Shown here one piece after another: positions 53,921 through 64,000 of a stretch of DNA of 64,000 nucleotides; the first letter of the stretch is position 1; each line of letters begins with the position of its first letter. The notes under the pieces are model-generated. The model made no database searches. It was not told the origin of the DNA and was given only the letters and a program-made list of their open reading frames with translations. The translations under genes were made by a program, and so were the position numbers. The stretch spans positions 1 through 64,000 of the forward strand of contig NZ_LOCQ01000044.1 in assembly GCF_001677885.1 (NCBI RefSeq), in the 5' to 3' direction. The stretch is from Janthinobacterium psychrotolerans (GTDB taxonomy: Bacteria > Pseudomonadota > Gammaproteobacteria > Burkholderiales > Burkholderiaceae_D).

Positions 53921-54565
53921 ATGTTAGTGAACAGCTACACCGTCGTTTCCCATGACCTTGAAGGTCGCATGCAATCGGCCCTGGCCGCCATGCGCGCCGG
54001 CGTGCCGGTCATTCTGCTCGACGATTTCGACCGCGAAAACGAAGCCGACCTGATCATCTCCGCCGAAAAACTCAGCACCGAAACCATGGCACTCTTGATC
54101 CGCGAATGCAGCGGCATCGTCTGCCTGTGCCTGCCCGCCGAGACCGTGAGCAAGCTGGAATTGCCGCCGATGTCGCCCGACAACGGCAGCCGCTACGGCA
54201 CGCCGTTTACCGTCTCGATCGAAGCGCGCGAGGGCGTGACCACCGGCGTGTCGGCCGCCGACCGCGTGACCACCATCCGCGCCGCCATCGCGCCAGACGC
54301 CAAGCCGTCCGACCTGGTGCGTCCCGGCCATGTGTTTCCGCTGCGCGCCGCGCCCGGCGGCGTGCTCGAGCGCCGTGGCCACACGGAAGGCTCGGTCGAC
54401 CTGTCGCGCATGGCGGGCCTGAACCCGGCCGCCGTGCTGTGCGAACTGATGAACCCGGACGGCACCATGATGCGCGGCGACGATATCGAACGCTTTGCCG
54501 AGCTGCATGGCATGCCGATATTGACCATCGAAGAGATGGTGGCCTGGCGCAAGCTGCACGCCTGA
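53921..54565 (+). CDS. ribB: 3,4-dihydroxy-2-butanone 4-phosphate synthase
   Basis: A 214-residue enzyme making the four-carbon unit of riboflavin from ribulose 5-phosphate. The motif [20 protein letters not shown] (about 30-49) carries the catalytic acidic residues. [20 protein letters not shown] and [20 protein letters not shown] are typical. There is no GTP cyclohydrolase II domain, so it is a stand-alone RibB. An in-frame start 102 nt upstream lies in the riboswitch expression platform and is discounted. Control by the FMN riboswitch is expected. Confidence 0.95.
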   Translation: MLVNSYTVVSHDLEGRMQSALAAMRAGVPVILLDDFDRENEADLIISAEKLSTETMALLIRECSGIVCLCLPAETVSKLELPPMSPDNGSRYGTPFTVSIEAREGVTTGVSAADRVTTIRAAIAPDAKPSDLVRPGHVFPLRAAPGGVLERRGHTEGSVDLSRMAGLNPAAVLCELMNPDGTMMRGDDIERFAELHGMPILTIEEMVAWRKLHA

Positions 54566-54566
54566 G

Positions 54567-55937
54567 TCAGGCGGCCTGCGCCCTGGCCAGGCGTACGTGC
54601 CGGTACACCAGGCAGGCCGCCAGCCCGTACGCCAGCGCCATGATGGCGTAGGCCAGCGGCATGCGCCCCGCCCAGCTCGGGGTCAGGTGCAGGATGCTGC
54701 CAACCAGCGCCACGCCGACCAGCGCGCCGATCTGGCGGTTGGCGTTCAGGGCCGCGGCCGCGCTGTTCGCATGCTGCTTGCCGGCCACCCGCATCACGGT
54801 GGCCGTCATGGCGGGAATCGCGATACCGATGGCCAGGTTCATGACGCCGGTCACCAGCGCCAGCCAGGCGTAAGGCGTGGCCGGCCGCAAGCCCATCAAC
54901 AGCAGCGCCATCACCGAGGCCGTCAGCAAGCCCAGCAACATGGGTTTGCGCGTGCCATGGCGCGCGGCAATCGCGCCCGCCAGAAAGTTACCTACTGTAT
55001 AGGCCGCCATCATCGGCAGCAACAGCAGGCCCGCGCGCAAGGCGTCCGCCCCGTCCGCCTGCTGCAGGAACAGACTGAGCAGAAACAGCTGGCCGAAGAC
55101 GCAAAAATTGATCAAAAAACCCACGCCGTTGGCCGCGCCAAAGCTGCTGCTCTGGAACAGCGCACGCGGCAACAAGGGATGGCTGCCCCGGCGTTCGCGG
55201 CGCAGCAGCAGGCTGGCGCTCGCCACGGCCAGCGCACCGGCCGCCACTACGGGCACTGACAGCCAGCCCAGCACCGGTGCTTCGATCAGCACGAAACTCA
55301 CACCCGCCAGCGCCGCCACCCCCAGCGCATGACTGAGCAGCGACAGCTCGCGCGGCTGGCGCGCCGGCGCACGCAAGGCCAGCTGCGCCAGCACGACGGC
55401 CAGCACGCCGAGCGGCACGTTGACCCAGAACACGCTGCGCCAGCCGAACTGGTGCACCAGCAGGCCGCCGATCAGCGGCCCCGACGCGCCAGCCACGCCC
55501 ACCAGCGCCGACCACACGCCCAGCATGCGCGTGCGCTCGTGTGCATCGTCAAAGCTGTGCGTCAGCAGGCTCAGGGAACTGGGCATGAACAGCGCCGCGC
55601 CGGCGCCCTGCAGCAGGCGCGCCGCCGTCAGGAAGGCGCCATCGGGGGCGGCGCCGCACAGCACCGAGCCGACCATAAACACCAGCAGGCCGCCCTGGTA
55701 GACGGCTTTCGGGCCGTAACGGTCGGCCAGCGCGCCGCCGGCCAGCAGCAGCGCGGCAAACGTCAGGGTATAGCCGTCGACCACCCACACCAGGCCGGTC
55801 AAGGGAATCGCCAGGTCGCGCGCGATATCGGACAGCGCCACATTGACGGCGGTGACGTCGATCATCGCCATCACGAAACCGCCGGCCAGCGTGGCCAGGA
55901 TCAGGAAGCGGCCACAAGGGGAGGAATGCACAGGCAT
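54567..55937 (-). CDS. MFS transporter, DHA2 (EmrB/QacA) family
   Basis: A 456-residue multi-pass exporter with 12-14 membrane segments. The motif [20 protein letters not shown] with [20 protein letters not shown] at the N-terminus and [20 protein letters not shown] (motif A) are characteristic of DHA2 drug-proton antiporters. It probably exports a toxic compound. It is divergent from a LysR-type regulator that is a good candidate for its control, and convergent with ribB. Confidence 0.9.
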   Translation of the reverse strand: MPVHSSPCGRFLILATLAGGFVMAMIDVTAVNVALSDIARDLAIPLTGLVWVVDGYTLTFAALLLAGGALADRYGPKAVYQGGLLVFMVGSVLCGAAPDGAFLTAARLLQGAGAALFMPSSLSLLTHSFDDAHERTRMLGVWSALVGVAGASGPLIGGLLVHQFGWRSVFWVNVPLGVLAVVLAQLALRAPARQPRELSLLSHALGVAALAGVSFVLIEAPVLGWLSVPVVAAGALAVASASLLLRRERRGSHPLLPRALFQSSSFGAANGVGFLINFCVFGQLFLLSLFLQQADGADALRAGLLLLPMMAAYTVGNFLAGAIAARHGTRKPMLLGLLTASVMALLLMGLRPATPYAWLALVTGVMNLAIGIAIPAMTATVMRVAGKQHANSAAAALNANRQIGALVGVALVGSILHLTPSWAGRMPLAYAIMALAYGLAACLVYRHVRLARAQAA

Positions 55938-56017
55938 GATGTACTTTCAGTCAGCGTCAAGGCGGCCATTGTAGGAGTGTTGCATGATGCGGTAAATATG
56001 CATACACTCGGCACCCT

Positions 56018-56033
56018 GATGCAAAAATGCATC
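56018..56033. promoter_or_regulatory. Candidate operator GATGCA-AAAA-TGCATC between MFS and lysR genes
   Basis: A perfect 6-bp inverted repeat with 4-bp spacer lies 22 bp before the LysR ATG and 81 bp before the MFS start. A related TGCATGATGC/ATATGCATA stretch lies at 55981-56003. Repeated TGCAT half-sites in a divergent promoter fit LysR binding, though this is inference. Confidence 0.45.
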
Positions 56034-56054
56034 AACAGTCAACGAGGAAAACCG

Positions 56055-56954
56055 ATGGATTGGGATAACGCGCGCATCTTCCTGGCGATCGGCCGGGCCG
56101 GCACCCTGCGCGGCGCGGCCGCCCTGCTGCGCATCGACCAGGCCACCTGCGGACGGCGCCTGGCGGCGCTGGAAACGTCGCTGGGCGCACGCCTGTTCCT
56201 GCGCACGCCAGCGGGCTACGTGCCGACGCCGGCCGGGGAACTGGCGCGTTCGGCGGCCGAGGCGATGGAGCGCGCGGCCGACCAGCTGCAGCGCGAAATG
56301 CAGGGCGTCGACAACCGTTTGTCCGGCCTGGTGCGCATCGCCACCACCGACAGCATGGCCAGCCATTTCGTCATCGCCGCCATGCAGCGCCTGCATGCGG
56401 CCCACCCCGACATCCGCATCGTGCTGCAGGTGGCGCCGCAGCTGGCCAGCCTGACGCGGCGCGAGGCGGACCTGGCCGTGCGCGCCGTGCGCCCGCTGGA
56501 CCCCGACCTGATCTCGCGCCACCTGGTGCGGCGCCACCTGGGCCTGTATGCCTCGCCGGCCTACCTGGCCGCGCGCGGCGACCCGGTGCGCGGCACGGCG
56601 CTGGCCGGCCACGACATCGTCATCTACCACCAGTCGATCACGGCGCGCCACGCCGAGCGGATCGCCGGCGAACCGGTGGCCAACGCGCGCGTGGCGATGG
56701 AGGTCAACAGCGCCATGATGCTGCAGGAAGCGGCGCGCGCCGGCCTTGGCATCGCCGAACTGGGCGTGCACCTGGGCGAGATCGACCCGCAGCTGGTGCG
56801 CATCTGGCCAGACCGGGCGGAACCGTATGACGTGTGGCTGGTGATGCATGACGACCTGTCGCGTTCGGCGCGCGTGCGGGCGGCAGCCGACGCCATTATC
56901 GCCAGCGTAGGGAACGCAAAGCCGGCCGCCGGCAATGATAAGATGCCACGATGA
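56055..56954 (+). CDS. LysR-family transcriptional regulator
   Basis: A 299-residue regulator. The winged HTH is at residues 3-60 (DWDNARIFLAIGRAGTLRGA, LLRIDQATCGRRLAALETSL). The effector domain starts near 90 (GLVRIATTDSMASHFVIAAM). The start has GAGGA upstream; the frame is open for 242 codons upstream, but that is the antisense of the MFS gene. It is divergent from the MFS exporter, and its stop overlaps the start of the MlaE-like gene (ATGA), so it is also coupled to the lipid transport genes. Confidence 0.92.
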   Translation: MDWDNARIFLAIGRAGTLRGAAALLRIDQATCGRRLAALETSLGARLFLRTPAGYVPTPAGELARSAAEAMERAADQLQREMQGVDNRLSGLVRIATTDSMASHFVIAAMQRLHAAHPDIRIVLQVAPQLASLTRREADLAVRAVRPLDPDLISRHLVRRHLGLYASPAYLAARGDPVRGTALAGHDIVIYHQSITARHAERIAGEPVANARVAMEVNSAMMLQEAARAGLGIAELGVHLGEIDPQLVRIWPDRAEPYDVWLVMHDDLSRSARVRAAADAIIASVGNAKPAAGNDKMPR

Positions 56955-57763
56955 CAGCTTCCACCTCCATCATCATTCGCCTGCGCCGCCTGAACCGCGT
57001 GGCCATGGCCTGGTTCATCAGCTGGTGGCGCTTGCTGCAGTTCTCGACCCTGATCTTTTCGCTGGCGCTGTCGCCGTCGAGCTACAACCGGCAGAACCGC
57101 CCCATCCTCGCGCACCGCCTGGTCAGCAATACCGCCCCCAACCTGGTGTGGTTCAGCGTAGCCTGCCTGCTGGTCGGCCTGGTACTGATCCGCATCGTGG
57201 TGGTCAGCGCGCAAAGCTATGGCCTGTCGCGCTATGCGCTGGAAATGGTGGTGCGCGTACTGGTGCTGGAACTGATACCGCTGACGGCGGCGCTGTTCGT
57301 GGCGCTGCGTTTGACCTTGCCAGACGGTATCGCGTTTGCGCAGATGCGCTCGAACGGCCTGCTCGACAAGCTGCGCCAGCAAGGCACGGACCTGCTGCGC
57401 GGCGAGTATTTTCCGCGCGTGATGTCGGGCATCTTCGCCGTCTGGATGCTGGCCATCGCCAGCTGCGTCAGCTCGCTGATCCTCGCCTATCTCACCATCT
57501 ACGGCTTTACGCCGTGGGCGCTGCAGGGGTATACGCGGGTGGTGGGGCAGATCTTCAATCCGGCGGTGGTGCTGATCCTGGCGCTCAAGGTGGTGTTCTT
57601 CAGCTTTGCCGTGGCGCTGATCCCGCTGTCGTCGTCGTATTACCCGCCCGAAGCCCATCACCGCCAGCGCCTGTTTGCCGCCCATGGCCTGTCCGAAATG
57701 CTGCGGCTGTTTTCCGTCATCCTGCTGGTCGAAGTGGCCTCGCTGATGGGAAACTACTACTGA
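56951..57763 (+). CDS. MlaE-type ABC transporter permease (MCE system)
   Basis: A 270-residue membrane protein of the MlaE permease family. A polar N-terminal helix is followed by about five membrane segments, with the family pattern ALEMVVRVLVLELIPLTAAL, ALRLTLPDGIAFAQMRSNGL and YFPRVMSGIFAVWMLAIASC. It should form the inner-membrane part of a lipid transporter working with the MCE protein next door. No MlaF-type ATPase gene is adjacent. Its ATG overlaps the LysR stop. Confidence 0.87.
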   Translation: MTASTSIIIRLRRLNRVAMAWFISWWRLLQFSTLIFSLALSPSSYNRQNRPILAHRLVSNTAPNLVWFSVACLLVGLVLIRIVVVSAQSYGLSRYALEMVVRVLVLELIPLTAALFVALRLTLPDGIAFAQMRSNGLLDKLRQQGTDLLRGEYFPRVMSGIFAVWMLAIASCVSSLILAYLTIYGFTPWALQGYTRVVGQIFNPAVVLILALKVVFFSFAVALIPLSSSYYPPEAHHRQRLFAAHGLSEMLRLFSVILLVEVASLMGNYY

Positions 57764-57794
57764 TGTCCGATTATTTTACTGCGAGCCCGACACC

Positions 57795-58805
57795 ATGAGC
57801 ACTCCCTCCACTCCCGACCAGACCGACATCACGGCGCCCGAGGCCGTGCTGCCCGCGCCGCCGCCGGTGCGCCACGCCGAACTGAAGGCGGCAATTCTGC
57901 TCGTCTCGATGTTCGTGCTGATCGTCGGCTCGGTGCTGTACCTGATGTATGCGCGTGGCGCCTTCGAAGCGACCCAGACGCTGGTATTGGCCACCGACGA
58001 CTCCGACGGCGTGGTGGTCGGCGCCGACCTGACCTTTTCCGGCTTTCCCATCGGCCGCGTGCAGCGCATCGAACTGGCGCCCACGGGCAAGGCACGCGTA
58101 ATCATCGATGTGCCGAAAAAAGATGCGCACTGGCTGCGCACCAGCAGCATTTTCACCCTGGAGCGCGGCATCGTCGGCGGCGCCAAGCTGCGCGCCTACA
58201 GCGGCATCCTGACCGATCCGCCCTTGCCCGACGAAGCCACGCGCGACCTGCTGGTGGGCGACATGGCGGCCGAAATCCCGCGCCTGCTGGCCGCCGCCAA
58301 GGACCTGCTGGCCAATCTGGGCAGCCTGACCGGCAGCGATTCGGCGTTGGATACCACCATGCGCAACGTGCAGGCGGTCACCGGCAAGCTCAGTGGCCCG
58401 GGCGGCGCGATGGGCCTCTTGACGGGCGACGACAAACAGTCAAGGCTGCTGGTCGAGCGCGCCAACGCCCTGCTGCTCACGGCCGACCAGCTGGCGCGCC
58501 GCACCGATGGCCTGGTGAACAATACGGATAAACGCGTGTTCGGCGAACAGGGCGTGATGACCGACGCGCAGGCGACCATCGTGCAACTGAACGCCCTCTT
58601 GGCCGACACGCGCAACAGCCTGAAAAAGGTCGACGCCGTGCTGGTCGAAGCGCAGGCCGTGGGCGCCAACGCCAAGGCGGCCACGGCCGACCTGGGACCG
58701 CTGCGCGCCGACGTGGAAAGCAATCTGCGCAAGGTCGAGCAGCTGGTCAATGAAATCAACCGCAAATGGCCGTTCAAGCGCAATCCGGAGATCACCCTGC
58801 CATGA
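57795..58805 (+). CDS. MlaD-family MCE domain protein
   Basis: A 336-residue protein with one N-terminal membrane anchor (LKAAILLVSMFVLIVGSVLY, about 33-52) and an MCE domain at about 60-135 (DGVVVGADLTFSGFPIGRVQ, GIVGGAKLRAYSG). A long helical region follows (RTDGLVNNTDKR, NSLKKVDAVLVEAQAVGANA). MCE proteins form rings or tubes that carry lipids across the periplasm. The gene starts 31 bp after the permease and overlaps the next gene by four bases. Confidence 0.9.
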   Translation: MSTPSTPDQTDITAPEAVLPAPPPVRHAELKAAILLVSMFVLIVGSVLYLMYARGAFEATQTLVLATDDSDGVVVGADLTFSGFPIGRVQRIELAPTGKARVIIDVPKKDAHWLRTSSIFTLERGIVGGAKLRAYSGILTDPPLPDEATRDLLVGDMAAEIPRLLAAAKDLLANLGSLTGSDSALDTTMRNVQAVTGKLSGPGGAMGLLTGDDKQSRLLVERANALLLTADQLARRTDGLVNNTDKRVFGEQGVMTDAQATIVQLNALLADTRNSLKKVDAVLVEAQAVGANAKAATADLGPLRADVESNLRKVEQLVNEINRKWPFKRNPEITLP

Positions 58806-59467
58806 CCATCACACGTATCCTGACGGCCGCCGCACTGGCCAGCGCATTGGCGGCCTGCTCCAGCGGCCCGCCCGTGCCGGACTGGAAAATGAATGCGCAA
58901 AGTTCGATCGAGCGCTTCGAGGCGGCTTACCTCGCCGGCAGGACGCTGGTCGAGCAAACCGAATTTCAGCGCGCGCGCAGCCAGGTGGCGGGCACCGGCA
59001 AGGTCGACCTGGTCGCCAGGGTCGAACTGCTGCGCTGCGCCACGCGCGTGGCCAGCCTGGTGTTCGAGCCCTGCACGGGTTTTGACGCCTTGCAGGAAGA
59101 CGCCAGCGCGGCGGACCGCGCCTATGCGGCCTACCTGGCAGGCACGGCGGTAGCAGAGACGGCGCTGCTGCCGGAGTCGCAGCGCGCGGTGGCCGCCGCC
59201 TCGGACACGCAGGCGGCCAGCGCGGCGGCGGCCATCAAGCAGCCCCTGGGCAGGCTGGTGGCGGCCGGCGTGCTGCTGCGCGCCAACCGCGCCACGCCCG
59301 AGCTGCTCGACATGGCCGTCACGACCGCCTCGGACCAGGGCTGGCGCCGCCCGCTGCTGGCCTGGCTGGGCGTGCAGCGCCTGCGCGCCGAGCAAGCCGG
59401 CGACGCGCCTGAAGCACAACGCATCGCACGCCGCATGGCGCTGGTCGGCGAGCCGCCTGCGCGGTAA
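58802..59467 (+). CDS. Lipoprotein of the MCE operon
   Basis: A 221-residue lipoprotein. The signal MTITRILTAAALASALAACS carries the lipobox LAAC (Cys19). The rest is alpha-helical and Ala/Arg-rich (SSIERFEAAYLAGRTLVEQT, ALLAWLGVQRLRAEQAGDAP-like C-terminus). The ATG overlaps the MCE gene stop (ATGA). The position suggests an outer-membrane or periplasmic partner of the MCE transporter; it is not an ABC-type auxiliary (DUF330) lipoprotein by eye. The precise role is unknown. Confidence 0.8.
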   Translation: MTITRILTAAALASALAACSSGPPVPDWKMNAQSSIERFEAAYLAGRTLVEQTEFQRARSQVAGTGKVDLVARVELLRCATRVASLVFEPCTGFDALQEDASAADRAYAAYLAGTAVAETALLPESQRAVAAASDTQAASAAAAIKQPLGRLVAAGVLLRANRATPELLDMAVTTASDQGWRRPLLAWLGVQRLRAEQAGDAPEAQRIARRMALVGEPPAR

Positions 59468-59548
59468 AATTGCCGTGCCGGCGGCACCGGCTTCGGGCAT
59501 AATCGAACCAGGCCGGGATTCCGGCCACCGATGCAGCGAGGTGCGGCG

Positions 59549-60849
<1,301 letters not shown>

Positions 60850-60874
<25 letters not shown>

Positions 60875-62184
60875 ACGCGGATCGCCAGCCGGCCGCCATT
60901 CTTGCCTTCGAAATCGAGCAGCTGGGCAATCACGCGCGCGGTCAGCACATGTTCGCCGGCCAGCAGCATCAGGCCGTCACGGCTGATCAGATCGCGCGAC
61001 AGCACCATGCCCGGCTCCAGTTCGCCCGACAGCACGGCCATGTCCCGTGGCGGCGCCTGCGTCTGGTCCATAAGGCTGCGGAACGCGGCCACCACGGCCG
61101 GATCGTAGCGCTTGCCGCCGCTGTCGTAGACCAGGGTGCGCGCCTCGTCGGCGCGCAGGCTGCGCTGCACCATGGCGCCGATCTGCAGGCCGTCATAGTC
61201 CGACGCCAGCGCCAGGATGCGCGCACCGAGCGGAATGGCCAGCCCCGCCAGGGCGTCGGGAAAGCCGGCGCCGTCGAAGCGTTCGAGCTGCGAGCGCAGG
61301 ATGACCGACACGGGCCGCAGTTCGTCGAGCGCCATCAGCAGCTGCTCGGCGCGCAGCGGGTGCTTGCGAAAGGTGGCCAGTTGCTCGCCATTCCAGGCAC
61401 TGGCCGGCAGTTCCAGCAAGTCGTCACTCAGGCTGAGCTTGCCAATATCCTTGAGCAGGGCCGCGATGAATACGTCGCGCGCATCCTGCGCTTCCAGGCC
61501 CATCGTCTGGGCCAGCTTGCGCGACAGCTCGGCCACCCGGCGCGCATGGCCGGCCAGTTTGCCGCCACGCATTTCGATCAGGTTGGAAAACACCTTGATG
61601 GTGGTCACAAACGTGGCCTTGAGCTTGTCATTGGCCGTTTGCAGCTCGTCATGCGACAGCTTGAGCTGCTGCGTGCGCACGGCCACCTTCTGTTCCAGGC
61701 TGGCGTTGAGCAGCAGCAGTTCGGCGTTCTGGCTGGCCGTCAGCGCTTCCAGGCGCAGCTTGTCCTGCTCCAGCGCGCGCCGTTCGAGCGCATGGCGCAC
61801 CACCAGCACGATGTCGTTCTCGTCCCATGGCTTGGTTACGTAGCGATAGATCTCGCCGTGGTTGATCGCGTCGAGAATCGCGCCGATATCGGCATAGCCG
61901 GTCAGCAGCAGGCGCACGGTGCCGGGCCAGCGCTGGCGCACCTGGGCCAGGAACTGTGCGCCGTCCATCTGCGGCATGCGCATGTCGGATATGACCAGGT
62001 CGACCGTCTCGCTTTCGAGCACGGCCAGGCCGGCGGCGCCGCTGTCGGCGGTCAGCAGGCGGTAGCCGTGCGGGCGGAACAAGCGCCGCAGGGCCGACAG
62101 GATATTCGGTTCGTCATCGACGCACAAAACGGTCGGCGGCGTGTTGGCAATGCTGGTCATGGGTGCCTGTTCGGTGAGAGTCAT
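60850..62184 (-). CDS. Response regulator with degenerate HD-GYP domain
   Basis: A 444-residue protein. The receiver domain (about 17-130) has VDDEP, the phosphoacceptor D67 ([12 protein letters not shown]) and the conserved K118 (VTKPW). A coiled coil (to about 190) is followed by an HD-GYP-type domain in which key metal ligands are changed: the HD pair is KD (ALLKDIGKL, residues 243-251), and the HHExxDGxGYP motif reads [13 protein letters not shown]-terminal extra domain (about 370-440) follows. The catalytic site is probably lost. Its start overlaps the kinase stop upstream (ATGA). Confidence 0.88.
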
Positions 62185-63617
62185 GGCGCGGCCAATGGCG
62201 CCTGGCGCACGGGCAGCGTGATGCGGAACGTGGTGCCGCTGCCGACCACGCTGCGCACCTCGATGCGCCCGTGGTGCTTTTGCACGGTGGTGTAGGCCAG
62301 CGACAGGCCCAGGCCCGTGCCCTGGCCGACGGCCTTGGTGGTAAAAAAGGGATCGAAGATGCGCGACAGATGCTCGGGCGCGATGCCGCCGCCCGTATCC
62401 TCGACCTCGATCCAGACTTCGCTGTCGTTCTCGCAGCCGGTGCGCAGCGTGATGCGTCCGCGCGCTTCGCCCATGGCGTGGGCCGCGTTGACCACCAGGT
62501 TCAAGATCACCTGGTTCAGCTCCGACGGCTGGCATTCGATATCGGGGATGTCGCCGTACTGCTTGATCACATCGGCCTTGTACTTGACCTCGTTATTGAC
62601 GATATTGAGCGTGGTGTCGATGCCCTGGCGCAGGTCGGCCCAGACCCATTGCTGCAGCGCGTCGGTGCGCGAAAAATCCTTCAGGTCCTGCACGATGCGG
62701 CGCACGCGCACGATGCCCTCTTTCGATTCGCCCATCAGCTGGCCGATATCGGTGCGCAAAAAAGCCAGGTCGATCTGTTCGCGCAAGGCGCGCAGGCGCT
62801 GCGCCACCGCGGGCATGGCGATGTCGGCCTCGGCCTCTTCGTAGGCGTCGAGCACGGTGAACAGGTCGGCCAGGTAGCCTTCGAGCGCGCCAAAATTGGA
62901 AAACACGTAGCCGATGGGGTTGTTGATTTCGTGCGCCACGCCGGCGGCCAGCTGGCCGATCGAGGCGAGCTTTTCGGACTGCAGCAGCTTTTGCTGGGCC
63001 AGCGTCAGCTTGTCGTTCAGTTCGGTCAAGGCCAAATTGCGTTCACGCAGCGCCATGTCGGCGATTTCGCGCTGGGCGATATCGTCGGCCAGGCGCTCGT
63101 TCATCTCGGCCAGCTGCGCCGTGCGCCTGGCCACCAGGTTTTCCAGGTTATCGTGGGCGCGGCGCAGCGCGCTCTCGGCATTGCGCCGCTCGGTGACGTC
63201 GCGCAGCGTTTCGATGGCGCCGACCAGCCGCCCCTGGCGGTCGCGCAGCGGCGCGGCCGTGAAGTGCAGCCAATGGCCGCTGGCGCCTATATTGGGAAAG
63301 AAATCCTCGGCCTCGTAGGCGCCCGGTATCACCGACGATGGCTTGAGCTTGCCCTGGTACAGCCCCTGTTGGCCCAGCGCGATGTCGCCCGCCACCAGCA
63401 AGTCGGCCAGGCAGGCGCGCGGCCTGCGATAAAACGCCTTCCAGTGCTCGCGCGTGCCGACCATCGCGGCGGCGGAATAGCCCAGCAACTGCTCGCAAGC
63501 ACTGTTCCAGTGCGTCACCACGTGGTCGGTATCGATGGCAAAGGTGGCCACCGGATGGCCGTCGAAGAACGCCGACAGGGCAGCGCCGGGAAAGATGGTG
63601 TCGTCGTCTGGTCTCAT
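62181..63617 (-). CDS. PAS-domain sensor histidine kinase (cytoplasmic), coupled to response regulator
   Basis: A 478-residue kinase: PAS domain (about 12-143, ending [14 protein letters not shown]), a long coiled coil (145-215), H229 in [18 protein letters not shown], and the ATPase domain with [35 protein letters not shown] and [19 protein letters not shown] precedes the ATG. It resembles the kinase at 59549-60874 through the whole C-terminal half. It is translationally coupled to the degenerate HD-GYP regulator, its likely partner. Confidence 0.93.
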   Translation of the reverse strand: MRPDDDTIFPGAALSAFFDGHPVATFAIDTDHVVTHWNSACEQLLGYSAAAMVGTREHWKAFYRRPRACLADLLVAGDIALGQQGLYQGKLKPSSVIPGAYEAEDFFPNIGASGHWLHFTAAPLRDRQGRLVGAIETLRDVTERRNAESALRRAHDNLENLVARRTAQLAEMNERLADDIAQREIADMALRERNLALTELNDKLTLAQQKLLQSEKLASIGQLAAGVAHEINNPIGYVFSNFGALEGYLADLFTVLDAYEEAEADIAMPAVAQRLRALREQIDLAFLRTDIGQLMGESKEGIVRVRRIVQDLKDFSRTDALQQWVWADLRQGIDTTLNIVNNEVKYKADVIKQYGDIPDIECQPSELNQVILNLVVNAAHAMGEARGRITLRTGCENDSEVWIEVEDTGGGIAPEHLSRIFDPFFTTKAVGQGTGLGLSLAYTTVQKHHGRIEVRSVVGSGTTFRITLPVRQAPLAAP

Positions 63618-63640
63618 GGGATCCCTTTGCGGCGCAGGCG

Positions 63641-64000
63641 TCACGCCAGCATGATGGCCGACAGCTCGTCGAAGGTGCGCTCGGCCTGCCGCAACAGCGC
63701 AAGCCAGGCGGCCTCGTCCAGCGCAACGAGGCGCCAGGCGGGGGCCAACGGCGGCACCAGCGCCTGCTCGTCCCGCGCCAGGTCCAGCGCGTGGGCGAGC
63801 GCGTTGGCCATATGTACCAGCAACGGCAGGCCAAGCGCATCGAGATGCGCGATGGCGTGCTGGTCGGCGACCGCCTGCTGTATGGCGGCGGGAAACTTCC
63901 ACCAGGCGGCCAGCGCGCTGCCCACCTGCGCATGGTCGATGCCGAGCACGGCAATTTCCGCCTCGATCAGCTGGCAATCATGGTGCTGGCGATAGCTGCG
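63641..64000 (-). CDS. HDOD domain protein, C-terminal part
   Basis: About 119 codons read in from the right edge and end with TGA at 63641. The sequence IAVLGIDHAQVGSALAAWWK followed by FPAAIQQAVADQHAI is the HDOD (metal-dependent-hydrolase-related output domain) core, where GxDHxxVGxxLAxxWxFP is the hallmark. The 5' end lies outside the window. The next gene starts 23 bp downstream, so it is probably the first gene of the kinase/regulator operon. Confidence 0.85.
   Translation of the reverse strand, partial: RSYRQHHDCQLIEAEIAVLGIDHAQVGSALAAWWKFPAAIQQAVADQHAIAHLDALGLPLLVHMANALAHALDLARDEQALVPPLAPAWRLVALDEAAWLALLRQAERTFDELSAIMLA

Noticed and set aside
62185-62535. Longer start for the HD-GYP regulator
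   Set aside because: The upstream frame lies inside the kinase ATPase domain and is its out-of-frame shadow; the ATG overlapping the kinase stop is the better start.

Overview
The window looks like chromosomal DNA of a beta-proteobacterium of the Oxalobacteraceae (Janthinobacterium / Massilia / Duganella type). The evidence is the high GC content and dense coding, the gene order rpmF-plsX-fabHDG-acpP-fabF next to rpoE-rseA-degP-lepA-lepB-rnc-era-recO-pdxJ-acpS-uvrC-pgsA-tRNA, two PEP-CTERM secreted proteins, and many c-di-GMP-type and PAS signalling proteins. Genus assignment is inference from protein style; no database was searched.

Layout. 1-636 is the end of an IS21-family element (5' part of istA plus its terminal repeat array), which has cut a LacI-family regulator gene; the C-terminal remnant lies at 637-927. 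A second, intact LacI-type regulator (943-1974) is divergent from a fatty acid desaturase (2121-3155). 3156-4132 is a decayed stretch with an EVE-domain remnant, a zinc-ribbon frame interrupted by an in-frame TGA and an integrase-like remnant. It ends at a tRNA operon of five identical tRNA-Gly(GCC) genes and tRNA-Cys(GCA), driven by a near-consensus sigma-70 promoter. From 4990 to 24755 runs a long leftward housekeeping block: phospholipid synthesis, DNA repair, vitamin B6, GTPases, RNase III, signal peptidase, EF4, envelope stress (rpoE, a short rseA, degP), and the complete fatty-acid elongation set with L32 and YceD. The anti-sigma gene lacks its usual membrane and periplasmic part, and rseB is missing.

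24938-43628 is mixed: Maf, an RsmI-like methyltransferase, an EAL-HDOD regulator, RlmJ, a thioredoxin-like protein, a lone IorB-like molybdenum hydroxylase, a large PAS-GGDEF-EAL protein, small DUF proteins, MltD, FabI, RhlE, a thioesterase, two small proteins with strong ribosome binding sites, and a glycosyltransferase. 43828-45930 holds two paralogous PEP-CTERM proteins that share a 17-bp upstream element, the first with a sigma-54-like promoter. Opposite them is a tightly coupled operon of an E1-like ThiF protein, a nitroreductase-fold protein and a membrane hexapeptide acyltransferase (48588-45950). This operon is my main candidate for a little-described pathway.

48680-64000 contains a chemoreceptor, an M16 peptidase, an FMN riboswitch with ribB, a divergent MFS exporter/LysR pair, an MCE (Mla-like) lipid transport operon with no ATPase gene, and a signalling cluster. 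That cluster has two paralogous PAS histidine kinases, a response regulator whose HD-GYP domain has lost metal-binding residues, and an HDOD protein running off the window edge.
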